Positions 18,118-27,149 of a stretch of 43,346 nucleotides of DNA are shown piece after piece. The position numbers and the translations under genes were made by a program. Where the stretch lies: positions 1 through 43,346 of the forward strand of contig CALDKB010000043.1 of the NCBI GenBank assembly GCA_937899245.1, written 5' to 3'. Every line of letters starts with the position of its first letter. Positions within the stretch are counted from its first letter, which is position 1. The DNA comes from an uncultured Bacteroidales bacterium (GTDB taxonomy: Bacteria > Bacteroidota > Bacteroidia > Bacteroidales > ML635J-15). Below the pieces are notes generated by a model. It was not told where the DNA came from and did not search any database. It saw nothing but the letters and a program-made list of their open reading frames with translations.

Positions 18118-18175
18118 AAAAATCCCCACCCGTCATCCTGAACTTGATTCAGGATCTGGAAAGGTGGGGATTTTT
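18118..18175. terminator. Bidirectional terminator hairpin with a nested palindromic repeat
   Basis: The outer stem AAAAATCCCCACC / GGTGGGGATTTTT (18118-18130 / 18163-18175) has T-runs on both strands. Its loop carries a second hairpin, ATCCTGAA...TTCAGGAT (18135-18142 / 18148-18155). A partial copy of the inner word (CGTCATCCTGAA) is at 18077-18088. It lies 20 bp past the stop of the T9SS-tailed gene. Confidence 0.75.
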
Positions 18176-18194
18176 CAAGAATTATTATAAATCT

Positions 18195-18536
18195 TTATTC
18201 CTTCACAAACTTACGTTGAATAACAGAACCGTCAGTTCCGCTTATCCTTACGAAGTACATTCCCGGAGCAAAGTTCTCTACGTTGCAAACAGCAGTTTCA
18301 CCGATGCTAACAACCGAATATGTAATTTCGTTGTTTGTAACTTCGGAAGGAATAATCAGGCTGCCGGAAACATTATCGCCACCAGGAACTTCCACCGCAT
18401 ATGGTGCTGTGCTTGATGTAACATTGTAATACAATGTGTGTTCGCTTTCGCTCACTGCCGAGAAATCGTAATCTTGTGCCCAGACGGAAATGCCACAAAC
18501 AAGGGCAAGAATAAAGATAAAAAATAATTTTCTCAT
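18195..18536 (-). CDS. Miniature BspA-like protein with T9SS C-terminal sorting tail
   Basis: 113 residues. Sec signal MRKLFFIFILALVCGISVWAQ, then DYDFSAVSESEHTLYYNVTSS, which resembles the start of BspA-type leucine-rich repeat proteins. A single repeat-like segment (EITYSVVSIGETAVC) follows. It then passes straight into a type A T9SS sorting domain (NFAPGMYFVRISGTDG...RKFVKE). Full-length relatives carry hundreds of residues of LRR_5 repeats between these parts. This looks like an in-frame internal deletion that left signal, one partial repeat and export tail. It is intact as a reading frame, so it may be exported. Confidence 0.75.
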   Translation of the reverse strand: MRKLFFIFILALVCGISVWAQDYDFSAVSESEHTLYYNVTSSTAPYAVEVPGGDNVSGSLIIPSEVTNNEITYSVVSIGETAVCNVENFAPGMYFVRISGTDGSVIQRKFVKE

Positions 18537-18705
18537 TATAATTTTGCGTGCTTAATATTTTAATTACCAATAACTTATCAACAAATTTCAAAAATAATAA
18601 GATAAATGGATATACACAAATATATTTGAGATTGATAATTTTAGATTAGCAGAACTAGAGAAGAAAGTTGTGGAGATTCTTTTGTCCTGTAGCATATTGG
18701 CGAAT

Positions 18706-19578
18706 TCATGCTACAGCCATTAGCACTATTGTGCCCAACGCCAGCAATCCACCTGCGACATTAAAACCGGTAAGCTTTTCTCCGAAAAACATCCGTCCGA
18801 TAATTATTGACAATAATACTGTGGAAATATTACAAATGCCATAAATTGCCGAAGTCTCCAATATTCCCGAGTTCATTGTCATTATCACGAAATATATCGA
18901 GCCAAAATTAAAAGCGCCAAGCAATCCGCCATAAATCCAGGTCTTTGCGCAAGCAAACTGCCTCATCGTTCCTTTTTTCACCAGCGAATAGATAATTCCA
19001 AATAACAACGACATTCCAAACAATGTAGCCGTAAAAAGTGCCGCAGTATCGCCTGCGCCAAGCGAATGACGCGAATATACCACCAGCGAATCGTTTATGC
19101 CCATTCCTACAAAAAGCAAAAGAGGCAACAATATTCTCCAGATATCCGCCTTGCCTTGCCCGCTCCTTGGTCTGTAAGTACACAAAAATACCGATGTCAC
19201 AGCCAATGCTATAGCCAATATTTTGAATAGCGATAGCGCTTCCCCATACGCAATTATCGAAAATGACATTGGTATCACTAGCGACATCTTGCTGGCAACC
19301 GTAGTTATTGCAATTCCTGACTTGCTTGAAGAAATACCAACAATAACAAATGTAGCAATGAATAGAAAACCAAGCACAACACCAACAGAAAACCACTTTG
19401 CTGCAACGATTTCCCCTACCGGAACGGAACCGCAGACAATAAAGCCAAGGATTGTTGCCATTAGGTAATTGACTACCACGCAATTAAGCAATGGAGCACC
19501 CTTTACGTCAATTATCTTGAAAATGGCAAAGATTCCGATGAAAGATATTGCACAAAGTATCAGCCAGAGCATAAACAA
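18706..19578 (-). CDS. DMT-superfamily (EamA-type) transporter
   Basis: 290 residues made almost entirely of about ten hydrophobic helices in two repeated halves, with short loops and a small charged central loop (YRPRSGQGKAD). This is the layout of drug/metabolite transporter superfamily EamA permeases of the inner membrane. The substrate cannot be read from sequence. The start codon is only 4 bp from the T-run of the dnaA terminator, so little leader is available unless some dnaA transcripts read through. Confidence 0.85.
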   Translation of the reverse strand: MFMLWLILCAISFIGIFAIFKIIDVKGAPLLNCVVVNYLMATILGFIVCGSVPVGEIVAAKWFSVGVVLGFLFIATFVIVGISSSKSGIAITTVASKMSLVIPMSFSIIAYGEALSLFKILAIALAVTSVFLCTYRPRSGQGKADIWRILLPLLLFVGMGINDSLVVYSRHSLGAGDTAALFTATLFGMSLLFGIIYSLVKKGTMRQFACAKTWIYGGLLGAFNFGSIYFVIMTMNSGILETSAIYGICNISTVLLSIIIGRMFFGEKLTGFNVAGGLLALGTIVLMAVA

Positions 19579-19599
19579 AAAAGGGGGATTAATCCCCCC
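19577..19599 (-). terminator. dnaA terminator
   Basis: Perfect palindrome GGGGGATTAATCCCCC (19583-19598) followed on the minus strand by six T. It lies about 22 bp past the dnaA stop, and its T-run ends at the leader of the DMT transporter gene. Confidence 0.75.
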
Positions 19600-19620
19600 G
19601 ATTATAGTTTAAATTTAGAA

Positions 19621-21045
19621 TTACATTTTTAAACGTTTTTCAATTTCGTCAAGATCCTGCTTGAAAGCCCTGTCGGTTTCGATAAGGTTGTTGACGGTCT
19701 TGCATGCATGGAGAACAGTAGCGTGGTCCTTGTTTCCGATTGCATTTCCAATCATAGCAAGCGAGCACTTGGTCATATTCTTTGCAAAGTACATTGCAAT
19801 CTGGCGAGCCTGAACGATTTCGCGCTTGCGGGTCTTGCTGCTGAGAACATCAACCGACATCGAGAAATAGTTGCATACAACCTTCTGGATATAGTCTATT
19901 GAAATTTCACGCTGAGTATTCTTAACGAGCTTGTCGATCATACCCTTAGCTAGCTCAAGGGTTATTTCCTTCTTGTTAAGTGTTGCCTGTGCGAGCAAAG
20001 ATATCAAGGTACCTTCAAGTTCACGAACATTATTAGTTACATGCGAAGCAATGTATTCAAGAATTTCTTCCTTTATTGCTATACCGTCCTTATAAGTCTT
20101 TCTCTTTAAGATTTTAATTCTAGTGTCGAAATCCGGTTCCTGCAAATCGGCAGCCAATCCCCATTTGAAACGAGATAACAAACGTTCTTCCATACCGTTA
20201 AGGTCAACTGGAGCCTTATCTGAAGTAAGGATAAGTTGCTTTTGGTGCTGATGCAAATGATTGAAAATCTGGAAGAAGACTTCCTGAGTACCTTGTCTAT
20301 CTGCGAAATACTGTACGTCATCAAGGATTAATACATCTATCATCTGGTAGAAGTGGATGAAATCATTACGGTTGTTATCGCGTGTTGCCTGCATGTACTG
20401 GGTCAGGAACTTGTTGGCATCAACATAAAGGACAACCTTGTCGGGGAAATTCTTTTTGACTTCGAGTCCGATAGCATTTGCAAGATGGGTTTTTCCAAGA
20501 CCAGAACCGCCATAAATAAACAATGGATTGAAAGAAGTTCCTGCTGGATTTCCAGCTACAGCATAACCGGCAGCACGAGCCAGGCGGTTGCATTCACCTT
20601 CGACATAATTATCGAAAGTATATTCCGGATTCAAATGCGGATCTATCTGAATCTTTTCAATACCAGGAATTACAAAAGGGTTAATAGTCTCGCCAGCGCC
20701 CTTAACAAATGTTTTCGACACATTTGGCACTTTCTTTGGAGCGTCGTTGGACGGCATAAGAACGGTAACCTGCTTGTCGTTGTCCATGTCCTTGCTAACA
20801 ACAACCCTGTAGTCGAGCTTTGCATCCGGACCGATTACCCTATGCAAGGTCATCGCCATCAAGTCAAGATAATGTTCCTCAAGATATTCGTAGAAAAAGG
20901 TGCTCGGAACCTGTATTGTCAGCAAGCTTCCCTTTATTTCCACCGGAACTATCGGGACAAACCACGTGTTAAATGCAGCCTTTGCCAAATTCTCCTGAAT
21001 TATCTTCAGACATTTTGCCCAAATCTCTTCGCAATTTGTTGTCAT
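19621..21045 (-). CDS. dnaA: Chromosomal replication initiator protein DnaA
   Basis: Origin-binding AAA+ initiator, 474 aa. Domain I is at about 1-80, followed by a variable linker. Domain III has Walker A GGSGLGKT at 179-186, Walker B LILDD at 239-243 and the SRFKWG sensor segment at about 291-296. Domain IV carries the DNA-binding signature NKDHATVLHACKTV near the C-terminus. It is monocistronic: a strong terminator follows, and upstream is a 0.6-kb AT-rich gap with DnaA-box-like words that could be autoregulatory or the origin. Confidence 0.98.
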   Translation of the reverse strand: MTTNCEEIWAKCLKIIQENLAKAAFNTWFVPIVPVEIKGSLLTIQVPSTFFYEYLEEHYLDLMAMTLHRVIGPDAKLDYRVVVSKDMDNDKQVTVLMPSNDAPKKVPNVSKTFVKGAGETINPFVIPGIEKIQIDPHLNPEYTFDNYVEGECNRLARAAGYAVAGNPAGTSFNPLFIYGGSGLGKTHLANAIGLEVKKNFPDKVVLYVDANKFLTQYMQATRDNNRNDFIHFYQMIDVLILDDVQYFADRQGTQEVFFQIFNHLHQHQKQLILTSDKAPVDLNGMEERLLSRFKWGLAADLQEPDFDTRIKILKRKTYKDGIAIKEEILEYIASHVTNNVRELEGTLISLLAQATLNKKEITLELAKGMIDKLVKNTQREISIDYIQKVVCNYFSMSVDVLSSKTRKREIVQARQIAMYFAKNMTKCSLAMIGNAIGNKDHATVLHACKTVNNLIETDRAFKQDLDEIEKRLKM

Positions 21046-21668
21046 ATAGACTATAATATTTTTAAGTTATTCAATTTTTATAAGCGCAAAAAAGGACAGG
21101 AAAACCAAAATTCTTAAATTTTACTTTTAAAAAATTTTTCTCAGCCGTTAGCAAGAAACAGGATATCTACGACACCCCTTACTAACTCCTTGTATTTCTT
21201 ATTTTTGCAAGGGAAAAATCCCTAACTCAAAACACAACTCCCTGCTCAATTTTGCAGTGCGTAAAATTACTCATAACTTTAGCTCCCACCAAATTTTTTC
21301 CACATTTTTTTAAAGTTTTCAACACCTTTTTTTAAAGGAAAACATTATCAAATTTATAAAGCTAAAACGTTAAACCAATAATTAATATTTATCAACATAA
21401 ACAATTAAATACCACCGCAATACACAACAACAAAAAAGTATCAAAATTCATAAGACACTAATAATGCGAAGTTTAAGTCTTTCTTGTTTTTTAAACTTCC
21501 TTTCATAGTTAAATCCAAACCATATAACGGCAATTATTGTTGTCTTATAGAAACGAGGCGCTCAATATCAATAACCTCGGCTAACATGGCAAATGGAATT
21601 ATGCACAAATAACAAGATATAAGCGGAGAATTTCAGGCAAACGCGAAAAAAACGTCCTACAGAAGCCA
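21046..21668. other. AT-rich gap upstream of dnaA with DnaA-box-like words (possible oriC)
   Basis: No gene seen in 623 bp. Words fitting or close to the DnaA-box consensus TTWTNCACA are TTTTCCACA (21296-21304), TTTTCAACA (21316-21324) and TTATCAACA (21389-21397). The first two lie in an imperfect direct repeat of about 22 bp (runs of T, CACA/AACA, T-run, AAAG). Coding strand changes from minus to plus about 1.2 kb to the right. Suggestive only; GC skew and box clustering were not computed. Confidence 0.4.
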
Positions 21669-22655
21669 CTAAATTACCATTAGGTTGCAACCTCTTACAT
21701 CGGCGCTATCGAATCGACCCGAAATCGCAAACGAGCCATCGCCAAAAACGTTCCCAAGGTCGGATGTCTGCAGGAAACAGCATGAATAGATGTTTGCAAG
21801 ATCAATAATATTGATTGCTCCATTGCCGGTCGAACATACCGTAAGCGGATCGTTGGTCTCGCGAACAAGCACCCTCATTGTAGAACTGCACCTATACATA
21901 CCGTTACCTAACGAATACGCCTGCGACAGAAGTTCTGTCATACCATATTCAGAATGTATGGAATCAACGCCAAATGATTGCTTGAGTATCTCGTGAAGTT
22001 CTGAACGAACGATTTCCTTCCTTCTGCCCTTCATGCCTCCTGTTTCCATTACGATGCCATGGTTCATGTTCAAATGATATGCCTCGGCAAAGTCGAGAAG
22101 GCCAAAACTAACTCCAATAAGAATATATTTCGAGCCGTCGGCTTCCAACTGCAATATGCGGTTTTTTAGTTCTTCGTGGTCATGTAGGAAAAATCCGCTC
22201 AGCTTATTGCCCGACAATTTTATAAGTTCATCGACCATATACACAAGACTGGAGCCGCTCCTCTCTAGATATGCCGGAAGCAATCCCATAATGCAATATT
22301 CATTGGGATCACCGTAAAATTGTCTGAAGCCAGATAAAAATGCACGTCTATATATTTCGGCATCGACTACAAAATGACTTGACGGCACCGAACCTGTTGT
22401 GCTGCTCGATGTAAACACAACTTCGGCCGGAGCATCTCCGCACACAACCCTATGCGTCTTGAACATTTCAACTGGCAGGTAAGGAATCTCCTCAACCCGT
22501 CTTATTGCTGACGGATCCACTTGCAAATATGTACAATACTCGCGGTAAACAGGATTTGCTTCATACTGAAAACGAAATGCCTGCATGGCCAAGTCATCAA
22601 AAGACCTGCTATTCCCGAATAAATCTGCACTATATCTCTTAATGTCAAAACACAT
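21669..22655 (-). CDS. LuxE-like acyl-protein synthetase family protein
   Basis: 328 residues resembling the acyl-protein synthetase (LuxE, PF04443) branch of the ANL adenylating superfamily. The Ser/Thr-rich phosphate loop is FTSSSTTGSVPSSH near 81-94, the motif SEYGMTELLSQAY is near 234-246, and the C-terminal ISGRFDSADVRGCNLMVI corresponds to the hinge and end of the fold. Such proteins in Bacteroidota are often linked to lipid or surface-polymer acylation, but substrate and partner are unknown here. A -7 box TAATTTTG lies 23 bp upstream (22679-22686). Confidence 0.8.
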   Translation of the reverse strand: MCFDIKRYSADLFGNSRSFDDLAMQAFRFQYEANPVYREYCTYLQVDPSAIRRVEEIPYLPVEMFKTHRVVCGDAPAEVVFTSSSTTGSVPSSHFVVDAEIYRRAFLSGFRQFYGDPNEYCIMGLLPAYLERSGSSLVYMVDELIKLSGNKLSGFFLHDHEELKNRILQLEADGSKYILIGVSFGLLDFAEAYHLNMNHGIVMETGGMKGRRKEIVRSELHEILKQSFGVDSIHSEYGMTELLSQAYSLGNGMYRCSSTMRVLVRETNDPLTVCSTGNGAINIIDLANIYSCCFLQTSDLGNVFGDGSFAISGRFDSADVRGCNLMVI

Positions 22656-22901
22656 AGGAACAATAAATATGTGGCTGGCAAAATTATTTAGTTTTTACCA
22701 TTTTGCGAAATTTATTTCCACACATCACAAGTTGCTGAAAACAAATACATTAAACAAAACAAGCGCTCATGTTGGCACTATGTTGCGACAACGTGTTTCG
22801 CATCATTATAACTGACATCAAAATGTTGAAAAAAAAAATTATAGCCCATACATTATTATTATTAGATAAATAATTTTGTCTATTTGTAAAAACATCATAA
22901 T

Positions 22902-24740
22902 ATGAAAATTAGATTTTTCAGTGTAATTATTGCAATGTTCCTTGTTTCAGGGGTATTTGCGCAGGAATATACAAATGAGAAGCTCTACTACAAGAACGGC
23001 AACGTCAAGGAGGAAGGCACCTTGTACCTTGGCCTTCGCTTCGGCACATGGACATTTTACACTCCCGAAGGGAAAATAGCCGCTACTACCGACTTCTACA
23101 AGGATATGCTTCACGGAGAAAACACGACATTCTACGAAAACGGCAACAAGCACGAGATGTACAACTATAGGGCTAACAGCCGTCATGGTGCATGCGAGGA
23201 ATATTACGAAAACGGCAATATTAAACTTAAGGGTTTCTACAACACCAATGTCCGCGACAGCATCTGGCAATTGTTCTACGACAATGGAAATCAGCAGTCG
23301 GAAGTCATTTACGACATGGGTAAGATTGTCAGCATCAACAAGTTCTACACTCGCGACGGCAAACAGACCGTTACCAACGGAAACGGTTCTATGATAAGTT
23401 ACTACGACAGTGGGGCTAAAAATTCGGAAGGCAGCCTGAAAAACGGTGTCGAAGATGGCAAATGGTCGTACTACCACGAAAATGGAAAGAAAAAATCGGA
23501 AGGGGACTTCACCTCTGGTGAACGCACGGGACTATGGAAGGAATGGTACGACAACGGACAGCTGAAAACCGAAATCAACTACGAAAATGGGCTCAACACA
23601 TTCTGGACACGCTCCGGTGTCAAGGAAATGGAAGGCATAATGGTCAACGGAATGCGCGACAAGACATGGACCTATTGGTATCGTTCTGGAAAAATCCGCA
23701 GTGTCAACAACTACAAAATGGACATCCGCGACGGAATGCAGACAAAATACTACGAAAACGGACAGAAGGAATCTGAGATGACCTACATTGACGGAAAACT
23801 AAATGGCGAAGCACACTTCTGGCTCGAAAACGGACAACCAGACATCGACGGCAACTTTGTCGACGACCTTCAGGACGGCCGCTGGACATACTGGCGCAAG
23901 GACGGACAGAAAGGCAACGAAGGCAACTACTCGAAAGGTAAGATGGACGGCCGCTGGACATACTGGTATTCGAACGGTCAGGTTTGGAAAGAAGTTGACT
24001 ACACCGCTGGCGTAAGGTCGGGAGCATGGAATATTTATTTCGAAAACGGAGTTAAATTCCGCGTCGGACAATACGACAACGATCTTGAAACCGGACTTTG
24101 GACTGAATGGAACGAAGAAGGCACTATGGTTTTGCGAGGCAACTACGTCAATGGCATTATGCAGGGCAAATGGGAAGCATGGCATCCAAACGGAAACAAG
24201 AAATCTGTAGTTGAATACACCGACGGAATTCTCGGCGGCAAAAACTATTTCTGGTTTGAAAACGGAAAACCGCAGTTCGAGGAGTCGTACAAAATCATAG
24301 ATGCCAAGGAAAACAGCGGCGACAACAAGAAAACATCTGTTCTCCACGGCGAATACAAGAACTTCAACATCCGTGGCGTAGAGATGATTAGCGGCACATA
24401 TAATCTTGGCAAGCGCAATGGCAAATTCACATATCGCAATGCAAATGGAGGTATTATTAAGGTTGAGAACTACAAGAACGACAAGCCGGAAGGGAAATGG
24501 CAGGAATTCTACGATTTTGGCGGCTTGCAAACCGAAACCAACTATCGCGACGGAATGAAGGAAGGCAAATTCACACGTTACGACCAGCGCGGAAACATTA
24601 CTTTCCAGTCCAAATTCCTAGGCAACCGTCAGGTGGAGATTATTGTCGACGACAACCCTAACCTGCCTGCCAACAAGCAAAAGGCACAACAGTCGCAACA
24701 GGCAAGACCACAAAACACAAGAAGCGGAGGTTACAGATAA
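22902..24740 (+). CDS. Exported MORN-variant repeat protein
   Basis: 612 residues: Sec signal (MKIRFFSVIIAMFLVSGVFAQ), then about 22 tandem repeats of 23-24 aa with the pattern YYxNGxxKxEGxYxxGxxxGxW (MORN variant, toxin-antitoxin YwqK-type), ending in a Gln/Arg-rich tail. Two adjacent repeats share the word GACGGCCGCTGGACATACTGG-like DNA at 23874 and 23946, showing fairly recent repeat duplication. Probably periplasmic or surface exposed; the binding partner is unknown. The -7 box TAATTTTG (22871-22878) lies 23 bp before the ATG. It is the first plus-strand gene after the strand switch. Confidence 0.9.
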   Translation: MKIRFFSVIIAMFLVSGVFAQEYTNEKLYYKNGNVKEEGTLYLGLRFGTWTFYTPEGKIAATTDFYKDMLHGENTTFYENGNKHEMYNYRANSRHGACEEYYENGNIKLKGFYNTNVRDSIWQLFYDNGNQQSEVIYDMGKIVSINKFYTRDGKQTVTNGNGSMISYYDSGAKNSEGSLKNGVEDGKWSYYHENGKKKSEGDFTSGERTGLWKEWYDNGQLKTEINYENGLNTFWTRSGVKEMEGIMVNGMRDKTWTYWYRSGKIRSVNNYKMDIRDGMQTKYYENGQKESEMTYIDGKLNGEAHFWLENGQPDIDGNFVDDLQDGRWTYWRKDGQKGNEGNYSKGKMDGRWTYWYSNGQVWKEVDYTAGVRSGAWNIYFENGVKFRVGQYDNDLETGLWTEWNEEGTMVLRGNYVNGIMQGKWEAWHPNGNKKSVVEYTDGILGGKNYFWFENGKPQFEESYKIIDAKENSGDNKKTSVLHGEYKNFNIRGVEMISGTYNLGKRNGKFTYRNANGGIIKVENYKNDKPEGKWQEFYDFGGLQTETNYRDGMKEGKFTRYDQRGNITFQSKFLGNRQVEIIVDDNPNLPANKQKAQQSQQARPQNTRSGGYR

Positions 24741-24796
24741 CAAATGGTTTGAATGCTGACGCGTTTCAATGGCTGGCTCCGTTTGAAATTGTTTCG

Positions 24797-24844
24797 TTCA
24801 ACTTTTCAACATTTCAACTTTTCAACATTTCAACATTTCAACTT
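24797..24844 (+). repeat. Six 8-bp tandem repeats (TTCAACWT)
   Basis: TTCAACTT, TTCAACAT, TTCAACTT, TTCAACAT, TTCAACAT, TTCAACTT in uninterrupted series, ending 31 bp before the glycyl-tRNA synthetase start codon. A candidate slippage-prone tract in the glyQS leader. Confidence 0.9.
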
Positions 24845-24875
24845 TTAGAAACAATTTAAAAACATCATAAACAAA

Positions 24876-26414
24876 ATGACACAGGAAGATTTATTCAAGA
24901 AAATCGTATCGCATTGCAAAGAATACGGATTCATATTCCAGTCGTCGGAACTTTACGACGGATTGAGCGCAGTTTACGACTACGGACAGAACGGCGTTGA
25001 ACTAAAGAACAACATCAAGGAATACTGGTGGAAGGCAATGGTTCAGATGAACGAAGAAGTTGTCGGCATCGACTCGGCAATTTTCATGCACCCTACTATC
25101 TGGAAGGCATCAGGACACGTTGACGCATTCAACGACCCATTAATCGACAACAAGGACTCGAAGAAACGCTATCGCGCCGACGTTCTTATCGAGGACCACA
25201 TGGAAAAGTACAACGAAAAGATAAACAAGGAAGTTGAGAAGGCTCGCAAGCGTTTCGGCGAAGCATTCAACGAGGAACAGTACCGCACCACAAATCCACG
25301 CGTACTCGAATATCAAGCTAAAATCGACGCAGTAAAGGCTCGCTTCGTTAAGGCTTTGGAAGACAATGACCTCGAGGGAATCCGCCAAATTATCATCGAC
25401 GAAGGAATCGTATGTCCTATTTCGGGAACTAAGAACTGGACAGAAGTTCGACAGTTCAACCTTATGTTCGACACCAAGTTAGGTTCTGTTGCCGAAGGCG
25501 CAAACACAATATATCTTCGTCCCGAAACTGCACAGGGTATTTTCGTAAACTACCTCAACGTACAGAAGACCGGCCGCATGAAACTTCCATTCGGTATTGC
25601 ACAGATTGGTAAGGCATTCCGTAACGAAATCGTTGCTCGTCAGTTCATTTTCCGTATGCGCGAATTCGAACAGATGGAAATGCAGTATTTTGTAAAGCCA
25701 GGCACCGAACTCGAATGGTTCGAAAAATGGAGAGAAAAACGCTTGAAATGGCACAAGGCTCTTGGCATGGGCGACAACAAATACCGTTGGCACAAGCACG
25801 ACAAACTTGCCCACTATGCAAATGCAGCTTACGATATCGAATTCGACTTCCCGTTCGGCTTCAAGGAAATTGAAGGTATCCACTCACGTACAAACTTCGA
25901 CCTTTCACAGCATCAGCAGTATTCCGGCAAGAAAATCCAGTACTTCGACAACGAGACAAACGAAAGCTTTGTTCCATACGTTATCGAAACCTCTATCGGT
26001 CTCGACCGTATGTTCTTGTCAATAATTTCGACAGCATACTGCGAGGAACAAGTTGGTGACGAAACTCGCGTTGTTCTTCGTATTCCGGCTCCGTTGGCAC
26101 CAGTTAAGGTTGCTGTTCTTCCTTTGGTTAAGAAGGACGGTTTGCCAGAATTGGCAGAAAAAATCATGGACAAGTTGAAATACAACCTCAACTGCCAGTA
26201 CGAAGAAAAAGATTCTATCGGCAAGCGCTATCGTCGTCAGGATGCAATTGGAACACCTTTCTGCATTACAGTTGACCACCAGTCGCTCGAAGACGGAATG
26301 GTAACTCTCCGTCACCGCGACAGCATGGAACAAGAACGCGTAGCAATCGACGACATCGAACGTATCGTCACCGAAAAGTGCGACATCAAGAATTTGCTCA
26401 AGCAGTTGGCATAA
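24876..26414 (+). CDS. glyQS: Glycyl-tRNA synthetase, single-chain class II
   Basis: Charges tRNA-Gly with glycine. The 512-aa alpha2-type class II enzyme has an N-terminal catalytic core with motif 1 near 60-85 and an inserted helical region (about 100-175). The glycine-site RPETAQG is at 215-221, motif 2 is FRNEIVARQFIFRMREFEQ at 248-266, and motif 3 includes IGLDRMFLS. The C-terminal anticodon-binding domain is LAPVKVAVLPL to the end. Length and motifs are normal. A strong terminator follows, so it is probably transcribed alone. Confidence 0.97.
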   Translation: MTQEDLFKKIVSHCKEYGFIFQSSELYDGLSAVYDYGQNGVELKNNIKEYWWKAMVQMNEEVVGIDSAIFMHPTIWKASGHVDAFNDPLIDNKDSKKRYRADVLIEDHMEKYNEKINKEVEKARKRFGEAFNEEQYRTTNPRVLEYQAKIDAVKARFVKALEDNDLEGIRQIIIDEGIVCPISGTKNWTEVRQFNLMFDTKLGSVAEGANTIYLRPETAQGIFVNYLNVQKTGRMKLPFGIAQIGKAFRNEIVARQFIFRMREFEQMEMQYFVKPGTELEWFEKWREKRLKWHKALGMGDNKYRWHKHDKLAHYANAAYDIEFDFPFGFKEIEGIHSRTNFDLSQHQQYSGKKIQYFDNETNESFVPYVIETSIGLDRMFLSIISTAYCEEQVGDETRVVLRIPAPLAPVKVAVLPLVKKDGLPELAEKIMDKLKYNLNCQYEEKDSIGKRYRRQDAIGTPFCITVDHQSLEDGMVTLRHRDSMEQERVAIDDIERIVTEKCDIKNLLKQLA

Positions 26415-26440
26415 GATAACTTAAGCAAAACGACATATAA

Positions 26441-26478
26441 ATCCCCGCAATTAATTAACAATTGTGGGGATTTTTGTA
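26441..26478 (+). terminator. glyQS intrinsic terminator
   Basis: Stem AATCCCCGCAATT / AATTGTGGGGATT with one G-U pair and a 7-nt loop, followed by a T-run (ATTTTTG), 26 bp past the stop codon. Confidence 0.9.
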
Positions 26479-26530
26479 AAAAAATCTCCTTATCAATGAG
26501 TATATTTGATACTGAAAATAAATTTTAATT

Positions 26531-26740
26531 ATGTATCGAGGCGAAATAACATTCCGCTGCACAGAATGCGGAGAAAAATTCAAAGCACCAGACATTGAAT
26601 ACCATGCTACCGCGCTTTCGATGCCACAGCCATGTCCCAAATGCAATAGCATAAGGACTATACCATTTACATTATTCTCATTTATGAGCAAATCCATGTA
26701 TAAAGACATTTGGGAACAAATGGAAAAAGATAGCAAATAA
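26531..26740 (+). CDS. Zinc-ribbon protein (copy 1 of duplicated module)
   Basis: 69 residues with a four-cysteine zinc ribbon: Cys10-x2-Cys13 (CTECGEKF) and Cys35-x2-Cys38 (CPKC). A short helical tail (MSKSMYKDIWEQMEKDSK) follows. Its paralogue at 37400-37606 keeps all four cysteines, the QPCPxCxSIRT block and the tail. In both places a YkvA-like gene follows directly (22 bp here). The -7 box TATATTTG lies 22 bp before the ATG. Function unknown; a nucleic-acid or protein adaptor role is usual for such ribbons. Confidence 0.8.
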   Translation: MYRGEITFRCTECGEKFKAPDIEYHATALSMPQPCPKCNSIRTIPFTLFSFMSKSMYKDIWEQMEKDSK

Positions 26741-26762
26741 TTACAAATCAAACTTTTAAACC

Positions 26763-27083
26763 ATGAACGAATTAGAACCTAGAGATGACGAAAAAAAAGG
26801 AATGGGCGTAGGCGACTGGATTTGGGTAGTAATCTGCGCATTGTATGCAATTTCACCTATAGACCTGGTGCCCGATGCAATACCCGTTGCCGGCTGGATT
26901 GACGACATTTTGATTGTAGTACCTGGCGTACTTAATGCAATTCAGCAAAGTGTAAACAAGACAAACGAGCATCTTGCAAAAATTATCAAGATTCTAAAAT
27001 GGTTAGTGCTTGTTGGCGGTGCAATCGTTATTGCCATTCTAGTGCTTGTTGCCGTATTAATAACAAAAGGATGTAGTGCTTAA
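26763..27083 (+). CDS. YkvA/DUF1232-like membrane protein (copy 1)
   Basis: 106 residues. The DUF1232 signature YAISPIDLVPDAIPVAGWIDD is at about 34-54, followed by an amphipathic helix (NKTNEHLAKIIKILKW) and a C-terminal membrane helix (about 80-101). DUF1232/YkvA proteins are small membrane proteins without an assigned activity. The paralogue at 37609-37917 shares the signature, the SNEHLAKI block and the terminal helix. Both follow a zinc-ribbon gene, so the pair moves or duplicates as a unit. Confidence 0.85.
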   Translation: MNELEPRDDEKKGMGVGDWIWVVICALYAISPIDLVPDAIPVAGWIDDILIVVPGVLNAIQQSVNKTNEHLAKIIKILKWLVLVGGAIVIAILVLVAVLITKGCSA

Positions 27084-27149
27084 AAAATAAATATTTACGA
27101 TTTACGATTGCCGTTTTTGATGTCATACGGAATTTATTTCAGCATATGT

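Noticed and set aside
23799..24530. 243-codon minus-strand frame inside the MORN gene
   Set aside because: Antisense artefact of the repeated MORN codons.
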